From Neopestalotiopsis rosae (lineage: Eukaryota; Ascomycota; Sordariomycetes; Amphisphaeriales; Sporocadaceae): a stretch of DNA of 64,000 bases. Position 1 is the first letter of the stretch. Every line of letters starts with the position of its first letter. Location: contig JALGAS010000009.1 of the NCBI GenBank assembly GCA_023078685.1, forward strand, positions 1,116,001 through 1,180,000, read 5' to 3'. Below are positions 11,901-22,575 of this stretch, piece after piece. The notes beneath the pieces are model-generated. The model saw nothing but the letters and a program-made list of their open reading frames with translations, searched no databases and was not told where the DNA came from. The translations under genes and the position numbers were made by a program.

Positions 11901-13767
11901 GATTGTAAAAGAGCGAACCGACGATAAGACCTTGAAAGATGATACCTCCCCATTTTCCAATTAGCGATGCCTTGTCTCCCAGCGTTACCATTAGTTGACG
12001 TTGGGCCAATGCGACAACTTGTTGATGGAAAGGAATGGTGTAGTTCTTCTTCTTATTTTTCTTAGACTGATTTTCAGCCCGGGCGCGCATCTGCTCCTGG
12101 AGTTGAGACTCGAAATCTTCGACATCCTCAATGTTTCGCTTGTAGGCATCCGACTTCTTGTAAACAGCGGCGAAATCTTCGGCTGAACGAGGAATGCGAT
12201 CTTCCCATCCCGGTCGAATGCTTCGCTCGAAAGGATCCGTAACGGATGTCAGGAAATCGGCAGTAGTCCATCGGTCAGGGCAGTCGAATCCGAGGTCTTG
12301 GAAGTATTGCTTTGCATGGTCAGAGGAGCCATAGTACAGGCACTGTCCCTGGTCAATCAGAAGCACCTTGTCGACCAAGTCATACAAGCTTTCTCCAGCT
12401 TGGTACAAACTGACGGCGGTCGAAACTTGAGCCATGTTGGTGAGTGTGCGCAGGGACTGAACGTATTCGACGGCCGTCGAAGCATCGAGACCCTTGCTCG
12501 AGTTGTCCCACCCCTGGACGCTGGCACGGGTGATGAGCGCCTCAGCAATGCTGACACGCTTGCGCTCACCTCCACTGACACCGCGGATGTATTCATTGCC
12601 GACCTTGGTATCCATGGTGTGTTCGATCCAGAGGAGCTTGGCAGCCACGCGTAGGAACTCATTGACATAGTCCTCACGACTCTCACCCTCGAGGCGGGAC
12701 TCCTTGCCGGGCGTGCGCGTGCGCAGAGCAAAAGTGAGAGTTCGCTTGACCGACAGAGTCGCATAGTGCAGGTCATCTTCCGGGTTGTAAATGATTTCGC
12801 CTCTATAGTCCTTTGCCATCTTTGCGGCATCGGTGCCACCATAAGTGACATCGCCAAGCACATCTTCGAAACCTGCCCGCTGGTTACAGAAGGCCTTCAG
12901 AAAGGTCGTGCAACCACTGCCCGGTCTACCGAGGACTAGCAGCATTTCACCTGGTCGTACACATCCGTCAAAGTGACTGATGAGTTCTCTCACAGGAGGC
13001 TTACCCACTGCGGCTTTCGGACCCTTGGTGACCAAGTTCTTCAAGAATCGCGGCAGACCCAGGAAGATGTCGCCGACAGTCGGCTGGAGGCTGGCTCCCA
13101 GTCCAACGCCCTTAACCGTCAGATCCCGGAACACGACGCCAGAGTGTCGCGTCTTTTCCTCTTCGCTCTGCTGTTGACGCTTTTGTCCAAAGAGTCGCGA
13201 CATGAGGCGCTCGATTTCGTGGTCTTCCTCGGCCGCCGAGTCCGCACCCGTAGTGCGACGTCGCGAGAGCACGCGGAACAGGTCCTCCTCGGACCTGATG
13301 GTGCTGCGCGTCGGTCCGAGTGGTGGTCGGCTCTCTGTGCCGGCCTTCATCTCCTCGAACTGAGGGTCCGCCTCGGGCGTCTCGTCGTCGGCGCCGCCCT
13401 TGACGGCGTGTTGGCTCTTCTCTGCTCCATGTTGGTTCAATTCGGCGGCTGGTGTGGCCAGTGTCTTCTCGGATCCCAGTGTACTCGAGGTCGGGCTCGA
13501 TGAAAGTGCGGCTGGCTCTTGAGAAGTCTTGGTGTCAAAGGGACCTGTCGTCGCCGTTGCAAAGTAAGAGCCAGAGTGCCTTGAGTTTTGTTGTGTGGGA
13601 GTCTTTTCTCCATCATCGTGAAGTGTTCCTGCTGCCGGCAGGTTTGTTACATGACCTTGAGGGTGGTTATGAGTGGCTGGTGTAGCTTGTGAGGATGGAA
13701 GTATCGACGCAGGTGTTTCTGGGAAACCACCTGGGATATCCGTATCTGCTGGCGTTGGTCTGTCCAT
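8998..13767 (-). CDS. PDR-type ABC transporter (ABCG, full size)
   Basis: A single uninterrupted reading frame of 1589 residues from the ATG at 13767; the frame opens earlier only with a GTG. The order is NBD1-TMD1-NBD2-TMD2, the reverse topology typical of pleiotropic drug resistance pumps. NBD1 has a degenerate Walker A (GRPGSGCT, ~279-286, Cys replacing the catalytic Lys), a normal signature VSGGERKR (~394) and a degenerate WDNSSKGLDAS Walker B region. NBD2 has a canonical Walker A (GASGAGKT, ~980), the family-specific LNQEQRKR signature, LDEPTSGLD (~1109) and the HQPSA H-loop. TMD1 spans ~600-870 and TMD2 ~1280-1560. A cysteine-containing extracellular loop near the end (CQFCQYASGDEF) resembles the SNQ2/BFR1 group. 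Such plasma-membrane pumps export xenobiotics using ATP. The first ~220 residues are Ser/Thr/Pro-rich and acidic. Substrate cannot be told from sequence. Confidence 0.93.
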   Translation of the reverse strand: MDRPTPADTDIPGGFPETPASILPSSQATPATHNHPQGHVTNLPAAGTLHDDGEKTPTQQNSRHSGSYFATATTGPFDTKTSQEPAALSSSPTSSTLGSEKTLATPAAELNQHGAEKSQHAVKGGADDETPEADPQFEEMKAGTESRPPLGPTRSTIRSEEDLFRVLSRRRTTGADSAAEEDHEIERLMSRLFGQKRQQQSEEEKTRHSGVVFRDLTVKGVGLGASLQPTVGDIFLGLPRFLKNLVTKGPKAAVGKPPVRELISHFDGCVRPGEMLLVLGRPGSGCTTFLKAFCNQRAGFEDVLGDVTYGGTDAAKMAKDYRGEIIYNPEDDLHYATLSVKRTLTFALRTRTPGKESRLEGESREDYVNEFLRVAAKLLWIEHTMDTKVGNEYIRGVSGGERKRVSIAEALITRASVQGWDNSSKGLDASTAVEYVQSLRTLTNMAQVSTAVSLYQAGESLYDLVDKVLLIDQGQCLYYGSSDHAKQYFQDLGFDCPDRWTTADFLTSVTDPFERSIRPGWEDRIPRSAEDFAAVYKKSDAYKRNIEDVEDFESQLQEQMRARAENQSKKNKKKNYTIPFHQQVVALAQRQLMVTLGDKASLIGKWGGIIFQGLIVGSLFYNLPDNTNGAFTRGGVLFFILLFNALLALAEQTAAFESKPILLKHKNFSFYRPSAYAVAQTLVDVPLVAIQVILFDVIIYWMAGLAATASQFFISLLILWTVTMVTYSFFRAISAIFKTLDDATKVTGVAIQILVVYTGYLIPPSSMRPWFGWLRWINWIQYGFECLMANEFYDLEMPCVTPYLVPQGPGATPEYQSCALAGSVPGSTTVSGSSYIQESFSYSRGHLWRNFGFLWAFFAFFLAISMIGMELMKPNAGGAAVTVYKRGQVPKSIQKSIETGGRKKNGGDEESGSATQGDVTRDHAKEQDEKDQQAMKDVAGNETIFTFQNVNYTIPYQGGERKLLDQVQGFVRPGKLTALMGASGAGKTTLLNTLAQRINFGVITGDFLVDGRPLPKSFQRATGFAEQMDVHEPTATVREALQFSALLRQPREVSKEEKYAYCETIIELLEMQDIAGATIGNVGEGLNQEQRKRLTIGVELASKPELLMFLDEPTSGLDSGAAFNIVRFLRKLADAGQAILCTIHQPSAVLFEHFDELILLKSGGRVVYAGELGKDSQKMIKYFETNGGPKCPSDENPAEWMLEVIGAGNPDYKGQDWGDVWLKSNNYEEQSQEIATMNEKRRNVEHSKNVQDDREYAMPLTTQTMAVVKRSFISYWRTPNYIMGKLILHIFTGLFNTFTFYKLGNANIDMQSRLFSIFMTLTISPPLIQQLQPVFLHSRSIFQSRENNAKIYSWVAWTTGAVLVEIPYAIVAGGIYFNCWWWGIAGYKMSSFACGFTFLCVILFELYYVGFGQAIAAFSPNELLASLLVPIFFLFVVSFCGVVVPAAQLPTFWREWMYWLTPFHYLLEAFLAVAIHDQPVRCDTGEFATFSAPPGQTCASYVQPYIEQAGGYVQTAADGMCQFCQYASGDEFGSSFSVYYSHIWRDFGIVCGFIVFNYAVVYFATFLRFKGKNPLKGIMGKMKQKKQQK

Positions 13768-16564
13768 ATTTGCCCGATGTACGGAATTCTGATTACAACC
13801 GAGTCGGGAAGTCGTCACCAGCGGGTTGAAGGTCTGGGTATACGACGGTCACGACAGGGCAGTCAAGACATGAGGCGTAGACAAGGTCACTTTTAGGAAT
13901 GCTGGAAGATTTGGATCATATGAAAACAGTAGGAACACGGATGAGCACATATATCACATACCAAGACATTTGTTTGTTTCTAAGTCTAGCGCCAGTGCAA
14001 GCAACAAGCAATAAATGATAGGTCCAGAATCCCATAGCATTCACTAAAGATCCATATTATCGGGCTCGAGAGCAGTCCGAAAAGTCCGTAGTGCCGGTAT
14101 TTGCAAACAAGAATAACGATGTGTTGTATGTCTTGTAGGCTGAATCGTACAAATGGCACACAGATCGATGCTGGACACGCGTAGAAAATCAAACGTTGAT
14201 GTCAGTGGTGTGCACGACGTTTGCAAGTCAATGATGCAATCGATTCCCGCCCTGTCGGTAGAGGGCCCTGAGGGACCCATAGAATCAATACCAGGGCTCC
14301 GCCATGGCGCGTTTAGGGCTGCTTGGCGGGTTATACTAGCAGGGAAAACGTCGATCTTCCAGCAGTTCCGAACTGTCCTGGAGATTCATGCTTAGCAATC
14401 GCAGGTATATATCAACTTGTTTAGTATTGATGGAAAAAGTCCGTGGACATCTAGAACCAGGGAACTGGTTGGGTAGTCGGCCCAAATGATTTAGAGTTTT
14501 CGATCTGGGTTGGGGGTCTTGTCGCCAAGCAGGCATAGGCAGGGGGTTGGGCGTGGAAGCTCACAAACACCTACTAAAGAATTATCACCGAAAGTCCGAG
14601 ATCAGCATTGGCAAAGGATCATGATGTACGGTCTACGAAGAGACAATTTGCTGATCATCTACTTATAATCCCACGCCAAGACATATACGAATAGATGGGA
14701 AGAAAATGTCACGGAGCTGGTAATATGACAGTCTCGATTGAGGTGTCCCCACAATAACTGTCAGGTTGACTGGCTCTTGTAGTGGCATGATATCCAGGCA
14801 CACAGCGGACTAGAAGAACCTTGATGCTTTTACGGTTTGTCTCCTCCTCACCGAGCGCTCGAAAACTTCGTCACTAGCAAATTACAAAAACAACAAAGTA
14901 TTGGCCTCTTCAAAGATCTCTGGGAGATCATGTTCTGACCGTGATTTGGATAGGAAACCCAGCACTCAATAGTAAAGAAATAGAGGTGGTGATATTACCA
15001 GTCGTGGTTATGATACACGTATCACTCTGTGCTGCCCTCGGTCCTGGCAGCAAAAATTTTGGGTGGACATTGTTGACAATCAATAGGCATGACATCTACA
15101 CTGTGGTTGAAGGATAGCTGATGGAAGTCATCTCCTTTGTGACTATGAAAGTCTGTCCACCACATGAGAGACTATAGCAGAAGGGATGAAAAAGAAAGAA
15201 AGTAGAAACGATGGGGAATCGAACGCAAAACGCAAAAAGACTGGGGGAGGACGGCCCCAGCCGGAGAGAGAAATAGAGATACAAGACTTCTAGGAGAGCG
15301 GAGCGTAACCACTACACCACTGTGACCTGTGGTTTCGTGGGAGGTTAAAGGCAGTCAGTTTCTTTTACCTTATAAAGGTCTGCAATCTGATTTACGAAAA
15401 CATCTGATTGCCGATCTTCGGCCGCATCCGTGGAAGCAACATGACGATTCGGGTGCAGTTATGGTTTGGAGTTCATGAAGATTCGGCCACGGGCATATTC
15501 CACGTGTCAAAAACGAATAGCAGTGCCAATTCAGGTATTGACGACTTGTTTAATGCCTTGTCCTTGCGATTGGTATGATATTGCTAACATATTCTACCTC
15601 TTTCTTAATCATCCTATTTTTTACAATAATGTGAAATACTTTCGACCTGTGACAGGGAGCGATCAGCTTGAGAGTTTGCAGCAAAGTCGATGAAAGAGAA
15701 TAGTTATTGATGGTCTATTATAGCTATGTAGGTAGTTAATCAGGAAGCGAACTTGAATCATTATTGCAATAACTTTGAAAGCCAGTTGAATCTTCAATAT
15801 ATAATTCGAGGCTGAGTAACCACACAATTATGCACTGCAATCATGCAGTTCCAATCCTTCGCTATTATCCTCTTGCGGTTTCCATCAAAGCTTCTTGGGG
15901 GGAAATGCTACGTTATTATCAAAGATGGTCGTGCTGCTATGCATACCTATATCATTGCATATCGAGGTGGGTGAGGAAACATGTTGCAGTAGGTAAATAT
16001 GCTGCAATCTATGTTATGTTCTTCCAGGTCTCATCGTACAGCAATGCGTATAATGTACATGGATTATACTGGAATAACCTCTTCACGTAGATGTGTGTAA
16101 TGTGCCATAGCCACAAGAATTGTGGCAGTGGGGCGAAAAGGCCGGGCGTCTTTTTGGTCAAGCGCCTACAGCGTCCAATCGGAACAGGGCTCTTATACGC
16201 GCCCCCAATAGCCGTGGAACAGTTGGTGTGAATGATTTTGGCATCCCTGCTCATGGGTCATGCATGATAATCAGGCAGTGTCTGCAAGACAGGTCATCTA
16301 TAGACGGGATTGGCTTCAGCTCGGGCGACCCCTCACGGTCAGGGGTCGGCAAGGCCCGTAAGACATACAGCAACACACAAGTTGTCGAGAATCCTTTTCT
16401 TATTTAGTCTCTCATTAGCATGGTCATGTTGATAGACTTTGTCCTTTTGCTTCCTCGCAAGTTCTTCCATCGCCGCGCCAATATGCTGCCTATCGGCCGA
16501 ACTCGCCACAGTATCATGTGGTGATAGATTTCCAGTGTCATGCTGAACACGGTCTTTCGCAAAA
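13768..16564. other. Long intergenic gap, AT-rich, with a tRNA-derived relic
   Basis: A 2.8 kb gap follows the transporter's 5' end (its promoter is here). Many short frames exist but none is convincing; 15400-16100 is visibly AT-rich. The only structured element recognised is the A-box/B-box sequence at 15211-15330. Confidence 0.5.
15211..15330 (-). mobile_element. SINE-like, tRNA-derived relic
   Basis: On the minus strand an A-box-like TGGTGTAGTGG (15309-15319) is followed about 95 bases later by a perfect-looking B box GTTCGATTCC (15215-15224), the internal promoter pair of RNA polymerase III genes. The 5' part can fold a tRNA-like D arm (GTGT with ACGC). There is no complementary acceptor stem, no closed anticodon stem and no good T stem, and a T5 run lies between the two boxes. 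It is therefore not a working tRNA. A pyrimidine-rich tract follows the B box. The best reading is a decayed SINE or tRNA-derived fragment; copy number elsewhere is unknown. Confidence 0.4.
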
Positions 16565-19500
16565 ATGGATCCAGTCAGTGCTCTCGGCACCGCTGCTGCG
16601 GGAGCACAATTTGTTGGCCTCGCTGTCAAAAGCCTCTTGGGCGTTGCCAAACTAGTCCAAGACATGAAGGATGAGCCAAGGCGAGCAGTCGAGTTGCTGA
16701 AGTGGATCGAGAATGAAGCCGACTCGATGTGTAGGCTTCTTCATCCGGATTCGCCTGTATTCTCATACCTCTCCACCACCCAGTATATCCAGATCGCCCC
16801 TTGTGCTATTAATACCCGGAAGGTCTTGGACAAAGTCGCGGCTGTTCTATCGCCAGTAGTCCAGAACATGAATGACCTCAAAAGTCGAAGGGATTTTGGA
16901 AATAAGATCATACTGTTATGGAAATCGATTTTCACCATAAAGATGATGAAGGACATCGAATCAGACCTATCAACCATCCGAACGTTGAACGCAACCTTAT
17001 TGCGCGAACTTCAAGTCAGCGGATTCGAGACACAGTCTCTTCTCCGGTGTGTTGCTCTGAACCTAGGCCATATGCAACGCTGATATTAATCTGAAATTGG
17101 CAGTGAGCAAAGTGCACAGGTTCTGTCCATTGTTCTTGACTTATCGAAACGTAACAATGAACTGCACGAGTCAATGGAGCAGGTTAGCACACTCCAGAGA
17201 CAAAATCTCGAGATGACAAGAACTTCAACAGCGGCTCTCGCACAAACTATGCACACAGTCAAGGACGCCGGGAATGACAACTATCAAGAAATCCTCCGAG
17301 TCCAATCACTGCAAATGACGCATTTGCGTGCAATTCAAGATATGCTTCGCTCGGGAATGGACGTTTCAATGTTTCGAACACCCGCCAGGAGCGAGGACGG
17401 CCTCTGGCATAGCGATACGAGAGCCGAAACAAGCACTGCGGAGAATGTCAAACGCCAATCTACTACAAAAGGCCCGAGGTCTCTGAGATGCAAATGTCAC
17501 AGTAAAAAGCTCTCGTCAACTCGTGGCTTGAGCTTCTTTGCATTGAGAACAGATCAGCAGGCCGTCCAGGTCTGCCCCCTCCATGGGCGGGTCGGCCAGA
17601 AAAAATATACAATAGAAGCGAAACTGCATCCATGGATATACGGCTCGTTGCAAATATCTCTCGGTGTGCTGTTCCAGGGGCAGGCCTGCTCGATTCTTCC
17701 ATCGTTGAAATTTCAAGGGACCGTAAAGAGGTCAGAAAGCCCTATTTTCAAGCTCATCGATGATTTCATCTCGTCTTGTTCAGTAAGCGAAACGGACGAC
17801 TACTACGCGTATCCCGACTCATTAATCAGTCGCACACCGCAAATGACACCAGTCAGACTAGTCTGGGACAGTAAGAAAACAAAAGTTTGTCTTGCAGGTG
17901 TGATTCGCGGTATTGAAGAAGCAGCCGCCAGCGGTCTTGCCTCATGTAACGATATGGATGAGCGAGGTTGCACTTTACTCACTGTGAGTTGCCAAGACCA
18001 TACAAATCAGACACCCATCTAAAATTCATCCAGGAAATGACCCTTCTATACGCTTACCTTGGAAAGGAAATCTCTAATGTGGAAACAGAAATGGTCCACC
18101 TGTTCCAGATTGCTTACGACTCAAATCTTGATCCCACGACGCGTTTTGGTGATTTCAAAGATGGCCGGGAGTACGGAGTCTTTCATGGCGACGACCCCAG
18201 TCTCACCTTGGGCGAAACTCTTGCAAAATACACGATGGATAGAGGAAAGATTGGCGCTTCTTTATATGAAGCATTTCTAGAGTACGAAGGCTTAGTCGAA
18301 TCAGCAGCTTACGGCTATTCACCTCAATCGATGAGATCTGAGAGTCTATTTCGACGCAATTCAAACATCTGGAAAGCCATCACAACTGATGCTTGTCTGG
18401 CTGAGGGTACGTGGATGACCGGCCGTAAATATATTGGTTGATAGTACTGACAAGTCGGCAGCTCTGGGATACTCAGACTTTTCACTGGCAATCATAACAA
18501 GGTCCTTGAAAAGCTTGAGACGACAAATCGACGGTGCTCCGAGGAGCGATCCATTGAGATCGAAAATGCTGTCGCCACTGGAACTTGCGCTGGGCTGGCC
18601 CGAAGGGCTTCAGCTACTGATTGATAACAAGTATGACGATAGTGTGTATGCTTATCAGCTAGCATGTAGTAATCACGACATGAAGTCGGCCGATATCCTC
18701 CTGAGAGCCAAGAACACTATAGCTTCTGGGACTATGGCTTTCAATATGGACCGCACGTGGGGTATTTTCAACTTCGCCAGCATTTTGGATACAGCCAGAG
18801 ATAATATGACCATTTTTCGCCTAGCAGCGGAAGAGCTATGGAGACGAAAGGACAAACTCATACGATCATTAGTCAGGCGCGCACATTGGGAGCACAAGCC
18901 GGATTTACTATTGATCAAATCAGGCGCCAATAAACATAAAGAGGTGACTCTGGATCCATCCAGACTCGCAGATCTCATGGAAGACATTTACTCGTCTGCG
19001 ATACACGCCAATGGACAATTCAATGCCCGTCACCATCGAATACTATTTGCTACAGGCTTCACGAGTATAGATACCTGGTGCGGGACGGCAGGAACGCCGT
19101 TGAGCTCCACGTGTAATCTACTCGAGAAAAATTTGCCCTTCATTTCTGGGAAAATCAAAGAAATTTTGACAGCTATCCAATGGCTTTTGAAACAAGGTGC
19201 TAATCCCAGACTGCAATCGTGGGATGATCACGTCGATGGAAAGCACGTTAAATTCTTCTTAGCGTTAGCTCAACGCTTCGGCGGCAAGCTTGACAAGGCC
19301 TTCTTGAAAATTTTGGGGCGTTCGGATGAAAAATCTTCGCATGATGACTGCGTTTGTCTTTGCTCTTCTGATGGCTGCATCCCATCCTTCGGCTTCTGCA
19401 GAGAAAAATGGCGGGGTGGCAACACTCCCACATGGGCATCGAGGATGCAGTCAGTCCAACCTTTACACAGTGCAAGGAATTGGATTCGTTATTGGAGATA

Positions 19501-20068
19501 CTCCAAAAGCGATACAGAGTTCATTCACCAGGAACTGTGTCGGCATGAAATATTCGAAAGACTAGGAATGAAACATCTGTGTTGTCAATCAGGGCTGAAA
19601 TCAACAGATGAACGACGACAGATTGAATCCGAAGACGAAAGTTCTGCGCGCAGCATGAATTTGTTGCTACACTTTTATATTCTTCTCAGAAAGCTATACT
19701 TGGAGATGCCTATTGGGCTTTTCTGGAGTCATTGGTGGGAACATGTTGATGATCTTCTGCCGCCTCTGAGATTATCTTCTGAGGCCCCTCGTGGTCTAAA
19801 CGACAAAGATCTTCGAGCCTGGGAAATGTCTGAGGAGATTGCCAGAGATCAGAAATGGCGCGCAGCTCTTGACAGAGCAGGTTACAAGGATTGGGAATAC
19901 CAAGACGTCATACGGGATCATTGCACAAAGATACTTCTGAAAGCCCGAGCGCACAGAGAGAGGGTCGCTGCTTGGAAGCAACATCGATTGGTCTCGAAAC
20001 CAAGATTTAGTGGCAAGCAGCCCCTAAAGCAGTTGCGCAAACAATTAGAAGAAGAGTGGAAACTCTGA
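16565..20068 (+). CDS. NLR-like protein: fungal STAND N-terminal domain, no NTPase
   Basis: Four exons (16565-17046, 17104-17983, 18034-18406, 18462-20068) give 1113 residues. The start, MDPVSALGTAAAGAQFVGLA, is the typical hydrophobic first helix of the fungal N-terminal domain found on NACHT/STAND (NLR-like) proteins, and ~160 residues of helical domain follow. A cysteine-bearing block (SLRCKCHSKK...CPLHG) and an ILPSLKFQGTV segment resemble a middle module seen in fungal ankyrin/STAND-type proteins. No Walker A or NACHT motif is present. The C-terminal half contains weak ankyrin-like helices (GLQLLIDNKYD, ADILLRAKN, IQWLLKQGAN) and a basic tail. In related proteins this architecture is linked to non-self recognition or heterokaryon incompatibility; a signalling role here is inference. 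Introns are 50-57 bp with consensus ends and frames match. An alternative is two genes, but the phase continuity argues for one. Confidence 0.75.
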
Positions 20069-20641
20069 TTTCATGTCAAGGCACTACGTTGAATTGGTCC
20101 AGTTCAGGAATTCCACCGCAAATGTTGGCTCTGGATCATGGAGCGAATACGGGCAGACTTCTTCTACGCATGCTATTTAATCGATGATGCAAGAGCCTTC
20201 ATAGCAAAAGAGATAATATTGTCGTAACACATGAAACACGGGTCTTCTGCATAATGCAAATTTTCTCAACGCTTCAGTCGTGTCCAAGATATGATGATCT
20301 GGTCTTCATAGACATGAGGGCGATGGAGGGGCGGATTCATGAAATTTCTCCTCCAGAGATCATCTATGACTCGAAATCCGGCTGTTGTTCGAAGACAGGC
20401 AGATCATCGTGCCTGCCAACGCAAGGAAAAATTCTCACCCAATAACATTGTCATACTCGCTCGACCAAGAGTTACCTAAATCGTAGTCTTCCATGCATAT
20501 CCCGAAACTAGGCATACTTGAAAAACAAGTCTCAGAATAATGAGAACCATGATTTAGATTGTAATAGCGATGTTATACTCGGTGTGAAAATATCTGATAG
20601 GGTAAAACATCATGTCCACGTATGCAATCATGCTCGTTCCA
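20069..20641. other. Convergent intergenic region
   Basis: Spacer between the 3' ends of the NLR-like gene and the CVNH gene. Only short frames; nothing supported. Confidence 0.5.
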
Positions 20642-21879
20642 TCACCACAACATACGCAAATCTCCATCCGAGTTCTCAATCCGCTCGTCTAGGCAAATCT
20701 GATCCGTATGCCAAGAACCGTCACGCCTGCGCAACTCAGCCTCGAGGAATCGTCCGTCGTGGACGAGGCGGACGTTGCGGGCACTGCCAGCAAAGTTACC
20801 CTCCTTTGACCAGCGGAAATGGCCGTCATCGTTGGTCAACAGGCCATTAAGAGAGATCGACGTGAGTTTCGTGGACCGGTTGACGGTGGCGCACTCGGCA
20901 ATCAAGTCGTGGTCACCGTCCAGCTGAATGCGGGACGCGCTGTGGGAAAAGTTGCCCCGGAGCCCACCGTGGTTCGCTGGGGGAGGAGGGGCCGCGTGTC
21001 CATAGTATGGCTGCGGCGGTGGCGGCTGCTGCTGTTGCTGTTGGTAGTGGTGCTTGCCCTCATCTGAAGACGAGGACGAAGAAGACGATCGCCGCGATGA
21101 GGGGCGGCTGTGCTTCTTGTGGTCACTGTAGGCGTCCTGCAGCTTGTGGCCGGCAAAGGCACCGCCTAGAGCACCGAGGAAGCCGTGGTTGACTTTGTGG
21201 CCTATTGAGTTTGTTAGTTTTGTAGGTCTAGTATATGTAATGTTCAATTAGACAAACCTGCAAAAGCACCGGCGGCACCACCGGCTAGAGCACCCATGAC
21301 TCCTCGGTCCTGCTCAGTCTGGCCCACTGCGCCGGGGTACGCCTGAGCGGAGGTTTGCCCCGGGCTGCCAAACTCTTGTTTGACCGCGGGAGAATATCCC
21401 TGATAGCCCTGAGACGACAGAGGTCGCGACGACTGCGCATACTGAGGCTGGGAGGGGGCCTGGTACGGCGACGGCGGCTGCAGTGGCTCAGGCGGTTGAT
21501 ATCCCCACGGTCGCTGGCCCTGAGGGCTGCTATAGCTGCCGTGTCCCGGGCTGTGTGGGTACTGCCCAGCCGGGGGTGGAGACGCCGGGTGGTCCGCATA
21601 CTGTGGCTGCTGGGGAGGATAATACCCTGAGTTGGGCGAGTGTGGTGGTTGAGGAGATCCATGGGGGGCACCGTAGTAAGACTGTCCGCCTGGTGGTGGT
21701 GGTGAAGCCATTGAGTACGAAGGTCTTGACTGGTGATCTGGATTACCTTGCCACTGCGAGCGGTACGGATCGAATTGATGCTCGCCCGACTCGTTGCGGT
21801 CGTACCCTGGAGGCGGGCCAGATGGAGGATAGCCACTCATGTTTGGATGATTTGGGTCGTAAATTGGTCGAAGAACCAT
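20642..21879 (-). CDS. Proline-rich, glycine-zipper and CVNH (cyanovirin-N homology) protein
   Basis: Two exons (21258-21879, 20642-21201) give 393 residues. Residues 1-190 are Pro/Gln/Tyr/Ser-rich low complexity (repeated YPPQQ, SPPPAG, QPPxP). Residues ~193-228 form two glycine-zipper-like segments (GALAGGAAGAFAGHK and GALGGAFAGHK) with the split codon for Gly between them, so the intron sits exactly inside the zipper repeat. A Ser-rich run and a Gln/Pro run (YQQQQQQPPPP) lead to a CVNH domain at ~288-393, recognisable by GNFSHSASRIQLDGDHDLIAEC, ISLNGLL and the second-half FAGSARNVRLV and WHTDQICLDERIEN segments. CVNH domains are carbohydrate-binding lectin folds. No signal peptide, so the protein is probably cytosolic or peripheral. 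A second in-frame ATG 13 codons downstream could be the true start. Confidence 0.85.
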
Positions 21880-22575
21880 GATGAAAGATTAATTCGTTGG
21901 ATTATTATTGAAGAAGGGATTGCGATATATTTATGTTGATGTAGATGGAAGAAGTGGCATTCTAGGACATGACCCAGGAGGACCGGCTATCTACAGGATC
22001 TCCAGCTATATGCCTGTCCGCTACCCGTCCAATTAGATCCAGCCGGAGGAGCAAGCCTATTGCAGGCGATGCTGACACGGGGCGCATGGGCTGATGGCTG
22101 TGCCTCTCAACCCTATCATATGCTGCCTAAAATCTGTCTAGAGGCCTCCGCATTGACACAATAGTGCCCAGTTTCTGGTCCATGGTTACGGTTGACATAT
22201 TGTCTGATAAGATACTATGCTCCTGAGCTTAATGGGAAAGGGGTCCAGGTACCTGTCGTCTCTATGATCCTTTGAGTCCTAGCCCTATCCTAGTTTCATC
22301 TGATATGATTATACTCCGAATCAAGAAATACCTTCGCGCCCAATACTGCACCTGTCCAGCTCCATTCTGGAATCTGCATCACTCTCTCTTTCACCAGTGA
22401 TTTTAGTGCCAGCGTAGCGCTGGACGATATTGTCTCAAGTTCGACTACTACAGTACTAATAATTGGCTTGGACCGTAGACTGATGAACATGTCCACATAG
22501 TGGCCGTGACGTAACAGAATGGGGACTCATATTGAGCAGCATTGATGTGTTGTTGTATCGTTGCCGTACTCCGTG
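21880..22575. other. Divergent intergenic region
   Basis: Contains the promoter of the CVNH gene (reading left) and of the small membrane ORF (reading right). Nothing coding or repetitive is supported. Confidence 0.5.

Noticed and set aside
15211..15330. Functional tRNA gene
   Set aside because: A and B boxes are present, but acceptor, anticodon and T stems do not close and T5 interrupts the body. Reported as a relic instead.
15830..16090. 86-codon frame in the AT-rich gap
   Set aside because: Translation rich in Tyr/Cys/His without pattern; consistent with chance.
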